Shown: positions 54,681 to 64,000 of the stretch, in pieces
Layout of the letters: each line of letters begins with the position of its first letter
Numbering within the stretch: the first letter of the stretch is position 1
Source: Lepisosteus oculatus
Taxonomy: Eukaryota > Chordata > Actinopteri > Semionotiformes > Lepisosteidae
DNA length: 64,000 bases
NCBI RefSeq assembly: GCF_040954835.1
Contig: NC_090712.1
Coordinates: 21,579,784-21,643,783 of the forward strand
Reading direction: 5' to 3'
Position numbers and translations under genes: made by a program
Notes under the pieces: generated by a model
What the model was told of the DNA's origin: nothing
The model's input: the letters and a program-made list of their open reading frames with translations, nothing else
Databases searched by the model: none

Positions 54681-57186
54681 AGTGAAGTGGTTAGTATATG
54701 GTTGAATTTCTCTCAGATGAAAAACGAACACAAAATATGTTCACTTATTTGTCGTTTCTGCTTCTTGATTATTTCAGAACTGGTTTAAAGAAGGAAAAGT
54801 GCTGTGGTAATAATCAGAACTTGACCTCCTGTGTGATTATAAAATTTCATCAATGGAACTCTGAGGATTGTAACCATGGCAATAGAATGTATTCCTTTGT
54901 TTAGCAAGGCTATTTTTAAATGACAGCCTCCCTTCCATTTTCTCAAATACAAGAAACAAACTAACGTGGCTGTAATAATTCTGGCAGTCAGCACAAGAAA
55001 AGTAATATATTTTCATTTATTTTAGTTTTAATGTTTAAATATTAGTTGCAGTGTAAAATGGAACAAACAGAAATTTAAGCTTTGTCTGCTGAACAGATTA
55101 TAATTACTTTGTTTATGATATTACTGTATTGGTTTTGCTGTTATTTATTCGAAACATGTAAATCAAAAAGAAAGCTGAGCAATTAATGCATTACAGGTAA
55201 GAGTCACTTATTTTCTTCGTTGTGTACATATCTGCAGTAACTATCAAGCACGTTCACAAACAGTCACACTGTTTTTGTATTGTATTGAGCTGAAATGCTG
55301 AAATTGGGAGTGGCAAATCTGTGGTGTTCCAGTGGACTGTGGGTTAGAAAAACATCTAATATTTTTAATTCTATTACTAGAAGAATGTGATATTAATAAA
55401 GATACTAGAATCTTTGTTTACTTCCACTGCACTCCATAAACACTTACGTCTGATGACACTCATTTACAAAACATTTATGGATGATTGGACTTTCTCCAAA
55501 AAAAAAGAAAAAAGTTATAAATATATTAAAATCTTGTTTTGTAAGTGCTAAAGAATTGTATCTTTAAATTATATGTAATAAAGGTATAAACATGATAACA
55601 TAGAAATGAGAAGTTCATAAATCATCTGCACCCTGCTACTTTTTCAAAAAAGTCCCAACCAGAGATTGATGGATTGAAATTACACTCTTTCCCCATGACA
55701 CACAACAAGCAGTACAGTCAAGCACTAACAGCAGGGTCTTTCAGGATAGAGGAGACATTCCTGCTCTGTTCTCTACACAGGGATCAGCAGCAGACTTTAT
55801 TATATGGCAAACACCCTGGGGCTAAAGAGGAGGGTTTGCAGTCCCCTCAGAGGAGCCTTCTTCAAGTGCCTCAGCAATCTCAACACTATGCTAAGAATGG
55901 TTCGCAAGAACTGACAGACGAGACTTCCAGAACAATAATAACAGTGAAGGCCTTTCCATTAAATATTCTCAAAGTATAAATAATGTTTTATGGATAAAAT
56001 AAAAAAAGGTGGATAAAAATGGACAAATACGTTTTGTTGCAATCCCTAGACTTTCCTCAGATGGAATTGTCTCTTTGACGAGATGGATCTTTGCATATCT
56101 CTTTCTGCTGTACTTCTTCTGAGTATGAATATATCTCTTTCTCCCTTCTACTAAATACAAAGACACCTCATTCACAGCTGAGCTCCTAAGGTCTGAAACA
56201 GCACATTGAATTTGTAACTGAAATATACATCAGACCTCAATGCCATTCAATCTAAAGATCCTCCTAGAGCCTCAGAGGTAATAATTTAGGGAATTGTCAT
56301 GAGTTAGTTCTCACACACTGCCGTCAAAAACTAACCACAGTTTAATTCAAAATTATATAAAGTTCTATACGGCATTGCAATACTTCAAAACTATTATCTA
56401 CAAATGTAATAGTCCTGAGTCTATACAATAAATACTGCATAGAAAGGGCCAGTAAGATCTTGTAAGTATAAGTTCACAATTTCTGGTGTATAGAATCATC
56501 TGGTGATGTGTGACCTTGCTATATTGTAGTTAGCATATGGCCCCCTGCTTTAATCACTTGATTTTATTACTCAAGGGCATAAAAGTGGAGAAGCTATTTT
56601 TTCTCTTCTGTATTTGTCCCTGGTGGAGGAGTCTTTGTCTTAAAGGCATGGTGTAATTGCTGTTTCTTTGCAGTGTATTTCTGCTCTTTTGAAACTTAAG
56701 ATTTTTAAAGGGAAATGGTTTCATACATGTCCATGATTATACTGTAACTATCAGACCATGAAGAAATTTTAGAAACATATTTTAAAGGAAATATTTTTTT
56801 CTTAAAAAATGAGTTATTCTTTTCTGAATATGTTTATATTATACTGTATATATGTATCAGTTATTCTGAATGTAGCCCGCAGCGAAGTCTTGCTAGGAAT
56901 GTTTTAAAAGGATATAACCATATGTAATACATCATTTATTTCATTTTGTATAGACTGGCATAAATTATTCACATTTCTATTGAACAGTCTCAGATACTCC
57001 AAACCACTAATGGTCCATTATTATAGAGGTGGAAAGGAAATTCCAACAGAAGGTCCAACACAAGTTGAGAGCTTTTAGTGATTTTTTCACAGTTCACAGA
57101 TAATACAACCCAATTATGTTCTTAAAGAATACCTCTGAAGAATATTAGCCAATTTAAAAGTATGTGGTCCAATTGCAAATTTGAAT

Positions 57187-57236
57187 CATGCCACACATTA
57201 TTAAGTGTGCTTGATGAGATTTTAATAATAATAATA
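57187..57236 (+). repeat. Direct repeat, copy 2
   Basis: The partner of the 54326 copy, in the same orientation about 2.86 kb away. Confidence 0.55.
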
Positions 57237-57361
57237 GAACTAACATAGTTATTTAGAATTTTAAAAAGATGTTATGTGTGCTTCATAAGTGTTTCTGGAC
57301 AGCGGCATTCCCACCTCCTGACCGGATTTTATCAGTCTTCAGGAGTTCAGCAAATGCTACC

Positions 57362-57374
57362 CCTGTAGGTGGCG
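57362..57374 (+). promoter_or_regulatory. CTCF-like core motif, intergenic
   Basis: CCTGTAGGTGGCG matches CCASYAGRKGGCR at all but one position and is followed by CTC. It lies between col9a1 and the CpG island, where an insulator would be expected. Unproven. Confidence 0.35.
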
Positions 57375-58849
57375 CTCTTCCTTCTAAGCCAGCATTTCTA
57401 AACCAATGGCCCAGAACCGCAAGCACCTATAGCACTGTTAGTAAGAGCATAAGCGATAACCCCGATAATAACTATCTAATTGATGTTCTACTTTATAAAT
57501 GTTCTACTTTATTTAATTATGTTTTCTTTCTTTTTGTAGTTTGTTTTGAATGTTTGGAGCAGGCTGTCTATATAACAAATATTAATTTCTACTTCAAACA
57601 TTCTAATCTTTAAAGCACCAAAATACAAAAATTGTGCAAGAGCCTGAATATATTATCAAGCAACTGAATATCGTGTATTATTGTGGAATCCACAATCACA
57701 GATAATGAAGAGAGAAGTGTTCATAGTAATGGTGTTATTGCGCACAGTCAGCATGGATAAGGCAGAGGATATACGTTGCATGAGCTGTAAATAATATATA
57801 CTTTTTAAATACTTTTTTAAGAAGATACAAACACCATCTTCTTTAGAGGAGGTTGAACTGCACTACAGTGGACAAATTAATGGCCAAAAAAGAAAATAAA
57901 TTACCTAATAAAAATGCAATTATGCAAACCTTGAGTACAGTGTAAAAACTTCCTCAGTTATGTATGAACTGTGTTTTACCCCCTGATGCTGTTCAATCAC
58001 AGAGACCTGAGAGGCTATCTGCTCAGAGATCCCTGCTTGTCCCCAGGCTCTTCAGTCTGCTGGGATTCTATCCTGCTCCTGGTCTTTCGCTTACTAATGA
58101 ACATACCTTGTTTTTAAATGATAAAGACTCATAAAACGTATGTTCAAATAAAGCAAATTTTGACACTCATCTTAGTATATCTTTGTTATTACTGCTTCAG
58201 TTTTTAAGCTTGTTGCTTTTATATTTAAGGGTGTATATTTCCTTTACATTCTTCTGCATTAAAATCATAAATGATAAGCTACACATTCAATGATAAAAAT
58301 AATTGGTGCTGTTGTTGGCAGACTTAATTATTCTAAAACTGCGGAGAGGATAAAATGGGAAGTCGTCATTAAGGTTTGCTGTTCCAGGGGATTTTCCATC
58401 CTTGAGAAAGATGACTGACTATCTTGCTCGTCTCCTTTTCTGTTATATATAATATTTATATAATAAAAATATATAATTATTTGAGAAAATAAAGGTATTC
58501 CGTAAAATAGGAATCTACCTTAAACAGAACGAGTTTAAGTTCCGGTTTTGTAATGAAACGCTCTTTCCTCAATTTCACGGCACTATAGCAACCTGCCTGA
58601 AGTTGTTTTCTGCTCCAAGAACCTGCTTGCTCTGAGTAGGCTCCAGTCTGGGCTCCTCCTCCCCTCTCGGCGAGCAGCCAGTGTTGCAGAAAGAGTTACT
58701 AGTACACTACCAACACCACGGTATTCAAGTCGGTATGGCTGCTGTTGGGGGCTGACTGTGCAGCATGTTTTTCTCCCAAATACAAGAAGAAGAAAAAAAC
58801 GATTTCCTCGCATAAAGCGGAATATATATTTCTCTTAGGAAAAGGACAA

Positions 58850-59290
58850 ATATACAGTGTTCACTCTCTGAATCCCGCACTCAGAAGAGAAGAAAGGCTA
58901 GAAGAACAGGAGGCGCATTTCCCAGCGGTATGCCGTAAAAGCTGGAGCGGGGGAAAGGAAACCCTTTTCAGTCGCCGTAAACAAATTTAGATCGGTGTCT
59001 CGGCCTTCCACTCGCTGACCCTGCTGGAGGTAGAGGTATGCGGGTTTACCGGCTCGGTGTGCTTATCGCGACGTGTCGAGCTGTGCTGCGAGCGGAGGTC
59101 TGAGATGCGGCTGTGGCCGCCGTGTGCGCAGTCCGCGGCGCCTGGTCCCGGTCTGCCTGCCGGCTGCGGCCGCGCAGGAGCGGAGAGGAGCGGGGCACCG
59201 GCCCGCCGGGCAGAGCGTCTCCTCCGGGGCTGGAGCCCCGCTCTACTGCACAGACCACAAGGCGGACCGCTTACAGGGCGAAAAAAACAA
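58850..59290 (+). promoter_or_regulatory. CpG island, candidate promoter or first exon of next gene
   Basis: The most CpG-dense stretch in the window (strongest at about 59,080-59,240), surrounded by AT-rich DNA. Such islands mark housekeeping promoters. In human the gene beyond COL9A1 on this side is FAM135A, transcribed away from COL9A1, so a non-coding first exon of fam135a on the plus strand is the likeliest reading. A possible donor is gtatgc near 59036. No coding sequence of fam135a was recognised, so the identity is synteny only. Confidence 0.45.
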
Positions 59291-59469
59291 AACAAAAAAC
59301 TTGTGCAGAATCTGTTCGCATTTAAAAAAAACATTTTATTATCCTTTTGACGACAGATCATGAAATAGGTATTTTAATAATACATTTAAATAAAAAGGTT
59401 CATGTAGTAGTATGGTTCTAAAAGTGGTGGTGTGTCATTGACTAAAGACAATTATTATAAGTAAGAATT

Positions 59470-59758
59470 GGGGCGGAGCGGTGTCTCAGTGGCTAAGGAT
59501 CTGCGCCTGTGGCTGGATGGTTGCCGGTTCAAATCCCGCAGCCGGCAGAGGAATCCTACTCCGTTGGGCCTCTGAGCAAGGCCCTTAACCCCAACTGCTC
59601 ATGGGGCGCTGTACAATGACAGACCCTGTGCTCTGACCCCAGGCTCTCTCCCTATCTGTGTGTCTGTGTGTCTCATGGAGAGCAAGCTGGGGTATGCGAA
59701 AAGACAATTCCTAATGCAAGAAATTTTAAAGGGTTAATAAAGTGATGTTACTATTATA
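59470..59758 (+). mobile_element. tRNA-derived SINE with V-SINE-like central domain
   Basis: The head has a tRNA-like A-box region (ggtgtctcagtggctaagg) and a near-consensus Pol III B box ggttcaaatcc at 59526-59536. The middle (aggcccttaaccccaactgc, ggggcgctgtacaatgacag) resembles the conserved centre of V-SINE type elements of fishes. The tail has gggttaataaagtgatgtta. It looks nearly full length and fairly young. Confidence 0.75.
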
Positions 59759-62700
59759 AGAGGACAGACACTATTGGGATTTAACATCACTCCTAATATA
59801 TCCCAATGTCCGCATCATTTTTGGTAACCGTTTCATTTTACTAATGATACACAGTGCAAATGCTGTTTTGACATACAGTGGTCAATAAAATGCTTAGTAT
59901 TTGCAATGGCTGAAAAGTACCTTAGACCGCTCGGAGTGCTTTATCTTATGGAGTTCTAGTGGTACTGCACCCTGCTAATGAACTTAAACAGAAATTACGT
60001 TAAATGGGTTTACTGGCGCGGTCAGGGATAATTATAACATTTTAAATGGTTTAAAGTATCGTGTTTTTTATTTTATCGGCATATGCAGTGGAAACAGCAT
60101 GGGCAAATTAACTTTCCTGTGACTTTTAAATATTAGAATGGGGACACATGGTTCAGTAGGGTTTTGCTAAGAAGTAATTTCGTTCTTGGGCCGGCATTCC
60201 AGATGTCAAACCAGAGATCACTGATGCTTGTTTCTCTGGAGATGTGTGTTAATCCTGCTTTAGAACTGGAGAGACTGGAATACAGGTAACCTTATGGTTG
60301 TGGGTGTCATTTACTGTCAGCAGCAGAAAGTCAGTATGGATTATTGCTCATGGGCGAATTCAGTGTAGCATAAAAGTCAGTTCCCTGACAGGGTGTGTCT
60401 TGTGAAAACAATATGAAAAGACTTTAATTTATGAGTTAAATAACTGTACGATTTGCAGAGATACTAAAACTGACACCAAGCACACATCTGAAGGAAATTA
60501 ACGTAGTACAAGATACTATGTGTTTCCACACAATACAGGAATGCTTTTTAACATTCAAACTTTGAAGAAATTAGATATTCAATTTGTGAAGCACCAGGAT
60601 GTGTTTTGAAGCACTCTGCTTTTGCCTCAGTATTTAAATCTTGGGAAGAAAATAATTGTTACAAACAAGAGGCCTTCAGCCCATCTTGTCTCTCTGGTAG
60701 TTAGTAGCTAACTGATCCAAGGATCTGCTCCAGCCTATTTGTGAAAGACACCACAGTATTGGCTTCAATCACATAGCTGGGTAGCTTGCTTCATATTTCC
60801 ACAATCCTTGTGTAGAGAGGTCCACCTGTTCTCATTTTAAACACACTTTTATATAGCTTCCATTTCTGCCCTAAACATTCCCTGAAGCCCTTCAGGGTTT
60901 CTGGTTGCCCTTCTCTAGTCTGATACCAAAGCAGCAATATTAACTATGTAATGTGGTGACCTAAATTGTACACAAATCCTGTTTCTGGCCACCTCTGACA
61001 ATGATACAGTTAGTGACTTTAGGCAACAATAGTGTTCCAAACTCTCACACTGAAGAAGTGGCTTAATGGGTGTCTCCTGTAGTAACCATGATGTCTTCTG
61101 TCTTTTGGACTTGAGTTAATAACTCGCTAATTGCATTGGCTTAATCAAGAAGTCTGTTTTCATTTCCGCTGTGGTATCGCCAATGTAGAGAATATGTAGC
61201 TGGGGTTTTGTTTTATCATACAAACAAAATACAATACAAAAGAAAACTGGTTGAATTTTAAGTGCACCTTTTGAAAAGGTCTTCATGAACTTTATTTTCT
61301 TTCCTGTTTTTCAATTTTTCTAATCCTTTATTCAACCACTTAAGTCAATTGAGAATGTTAATGTGTTAGAGGAACAAAAATCGAGATGATTTATAAAATG
61401 ATGACAACAGTAAATGAGAAACAACAGTAATACTGTAGAGAAAGAAAAAAAGCTTCAGTACTCATACAGTACGGCTGGAGCACAGCTGTTCTATAGTGCG
61501 GACAGGAGTAGAGATGTGACCAACATTCCTGACAGTGTGGTAAGATTTCAGACCTGGTCTGATTTTGTGTCCTGGGGTCAGGTTGTACAGCTGTACTGCC
61601 TGGAACTCCAAGTGAATGTTTTTTTTTAAATGTTTTTGGTTGATGTGTCTGTATGGTTATAAAAGGAAGTTTATTTTCTGTTAAGCAACAAGGCATTTTT
61701 TTGCTTTATCTTTTATACAGCAGTCATCGTCGATGTGAAACCTATCTATATTTCTGTTATGGGGTGTCCATAATTGTTTGTAATTTAAGGGAAACATTTC
61801 TGTATTTGAAATGGAGACAGTAATGTTCCCTTTAAGACCTGAGTTGAATTCAATGAAGGATGTGGAGTGTGCCTAGAAGCTCCTGAGATATAATTAAGGA
61901 GATGCTGTAGCTTTAAAAGCCCAGTTGCTTTTCTTGTGTCATTTTCACAAGGTTATTTTGTACAGCATACTGTAAGGTATACAGTACCTTTTATATTCTG
62001 TAAGGTGTAGAAAGGATATATGAAATCAAGAGACAACTCCTGCACATCAAGCAACCCACTCCTTCTACAAAAACATGCTTTGCAAATAAAAACCTGACCT
62101 CAGTGTTATTGCTAAATGTTATCCATTGTTAGCTAAGATACTAAGTGCTGAAGAACTGCTGGTTAAGCAAAATCTTCAGTCACATTTAAAATTCAGAAGG
62201 TTGAGACAGAATGTTAGTGTGCTACTTACAATGTACAAGAGCCAAGAGCCAAATGACTGAGTCCTGCTGTGTAGGGACTGCTAGAGTGGCCGCCTTGTGC
62301 CATGGCATGTGTTATTGTCATGGCAAGCAGGAAGAAAATTAAAGACACAGAGGATAAGCTATGAATGACATTTTCCTTGTATTGTCATCAAAGTTAAAAT
62401 CTTTTTGTGACTGGGAGAAAGCCTACTCAAAACCTACAGATTCCGGCAAGCAGTTTGTGCTTTAAGGATTTGCTCATTTACTTGTTTGTTGACTTTGACT
62501 TGGAGCTCTGACTTTGGCATCCTGATGTTTCTGCCATTGTAGAAGATCTGTTTGAAATTAGTTCACCAAGCTCCATTGTGAAAATGTGAAAATGAGCATC
62601 CTGTGTTTTGTTCTAGAATGGTCCTGTGATGGGGGTTCTTAATTCCACTGCTTGTGAAGGAACATGTCCACTATGAGAAGCGTGCACTCTGCTGGGAGTT

Positions 62701-64000
62701 ACAGTAGGTAAGTTGATGTTGTTCATGAAACAAGGCCTAACATGTTATTTTCAGCCCTACAGCCTGCTGTGTGGGGCCTGCGAATTTAACACTAGGCTTT
62801 GACACTCCTCCTGCCAGACAAGCATGTTAGTCATGATTTTTATATTTATGCACATTGTTTCTGGAATTTGCCAGACTTGTTTCAGAAGTAATTCAGCCTT
62901 TAAGATGTTTAGATTTTTACTAGATTAAAGCTTTAAAGTGAGGTGGTTGTGTAGACTTAGCAATGAGCTGATTGTAGTTTCTCCTAAAAGCTTTTATGAT
63001 ATTATGATTGATACTTATACAAGCAACCTGCAGTGTAAGGTCTTAGAAACCAGTGCTTGTTCTCATATTCTCCATTTGTGAGTTATTATTTGTTTGTTGT
63101 GCTAAGGAAGAGTTGTGTCTGGCTATGGGGCGTTTATAAGAGTGCTTGAGGAACTTTGCTTCATTACCATTGCAGGTACTGTGAGGCTGTGTTTTTGGAA
63201 ATGGGCAGAGAGTGAGTGTTGTCATCCTGCATGTAGGGTCTTAGAGCTGGAACAAGAATGAGCTCCATCTCAGAGCTGGAGATGTATAACTGCATAATGG
63301 CACAGAACAAAACTACCACATGTGCCAATGCAGTAAAGGTTCAGAGACACACTATTGTGTGCACCTCCCAGGCCTACAATAACAAGGTGTTGTAATTGCC
63401 AAGCTCTCTGGGGGTTCCCTAAAAGATGTGCATCAGGAACAGTGGCCTTTCATTAAATTACATTTGACTATTCATTTCATGCAATTTTCTTGGTGCTTTA
63501 ACCTGTAAGAGCTCAGTCTTTTACAGTAGGTAGGAGTGGGCTTTGTATGGCTAATAGAGATTAGAATGAACTTTATCAAAGATTTGGCCTCAATTCTAAA
63601 TTTAATTGAAATGCATGGGTCAGGTCCAATTCAAGTACGTGCATTTGTGGAATTAGCAATTTTCGTGAAATATTAGTTTCACAACATACAGTACATGTCA
63701 AGTACACTGAATTTCTTTGCAAAAGAGCAGAATAGTGTAGAATTCAGTTAGACTTCATTCCTTAATTATTTTAAAAGACAGACCTCCTGTCTGGTGTAAC
63801 TCTGGTCTTTATGCTGACCAAGATCCCCAAAGAATGTTTGACAGCTGAACATTCATTTTGTGGAATTTGCCTTCAGTGTTAAGGAGTTAATGTATTAATG
63901 CAGAGTGTGCCCTTTTTCTTAATACCACATTTATGTTAACCGAGGAAGTTACTCATGGTCATGCCTAAGGTATAAAATCACTCAGAAATACCTGTACTTT
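59759..64000. other. Unassigned DNA at window end (possible first intron of the next gene)
   Basis: Apart from the dispersed repeat at 60.66 kb I see no coding exon. A short stretch ending acagtag before gtaagt near 62707 could be a non-coding exon with a donor, but nothing else supports it. Confidence 0.4.
60655..60920 (+). repeat. Dispersed interspersed repeat, same family as 31.4 kb
   Basis: The best-preserved copy in the window: acaaacaagaggccttcagc, ccatcttgtctctctggtag, then ggcttcaatcacatagctgg and ccacaatccttgtgtagaga. A partial reverse copy with ggctgaatggcctcctctag lies near 28140-28185. Confidence 0.5.

Larger units (their letters stand above)
50261..58500. other. Intergenic region upstream of col9a1
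   Basis: No exon with a recognisable protein could be supported. It holds a SINE-like repeat near 54.5 kb, a 50-bp direct repeat pair (54326-54379 and 57187-57236), an interrupted open frame at 53070-53768 and a CTCF-like site at 57362-57374. Distal col9a1 enhancers could be here but are not visible by eye. Confidence 0.5.

Noticed and set aside
59470..59545. tRNA gene
   Set aside because: A and B boxes are present but no cloverleaf closes, and the sequence runs into a SINE body.
1..64000. CRISPR arrays, operons, phage or bacterial elements
   Set aside because: Spliced vertebrate genes, SINEs and poly(A) signals throughout. The only regular tandem array (52 bp at 19.5 kb) has no spacers.

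Overview
This window is nuclear DNA from a vertebrate, most likely a ray-finned fish. It is AT-rich, with large introns, GT-AG splice sites and many SINE-type repeats of fish type. A 5S-rRNA-derived SINE and a tRNA-derived SINE with a V-SINE-like centre, together with a single unduplicated col9a1, fit a non-teleost ray-finned fish such as a holostean; that placement is inference. Almost no long ORF marks a gene here, because the genes are split into many 21-200 nt collagen exons. I read these exon by exon from Gly-X-Y periodicity, splice sites and matching codon phase.

Layout. (1) 1-4322, plus strand: the last two coding exons of a FACIT collagen, called col19a1. An AT-rich stretch to about 10.1 kb, probably its long 3' UTR, follows and contains a non-autonomous DNA transposon. 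(2) 10,970-50,100, minus strand: a complete col9a1 gene, the alpha-1 chain of type IX collagen. All 38 coding exons of the long form were found. Their lengths sum to 2787 nt, an unbroken frame of 928 residues, close to human COL9A1. An alternative first exon (1*) for the short form lies inside intron 6 and gives about 684 residues. (3) 50.1-58.5 kb: intergenic DNA upstream of col9a1. (4) About 58.85-59.3 kb: a CpG-dense island, perhaps the promoter of the next gene; synteny with other vertebrates suggests fam135a on the plus strand. (5) 59.4-64 kb: a tRNA-derived SINE and otherwise unassigned DNA.

The two collagen genes lie tail to tail, as COL19A1 and COL9A1 do on human chromosome 6, which supports both calls. 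Col9a1 would form heterotrimers with alpha-2 and alpha-3(IX) on the surface of cartilage or vitreous collagen II fibrils. The long form carries the globular NC4 domain; the short form starts directly at COL3.

Points most worth a second look: a 32-nt gap between alternative exon 1* and exon 7, too short to be an intron, which would force exon 7 skipping; a perfect 109-nt palindrome built from a repeat with a hammerhead-ribozyme-like core; a 5S-SINE carrying a CTCF-like core; a pair of in-frame acceptors in the NC4 exon; an odd cysteine in NC4; and a strong excess of the word TACTGTA/TACAGTA. I found no clearly new biological system.
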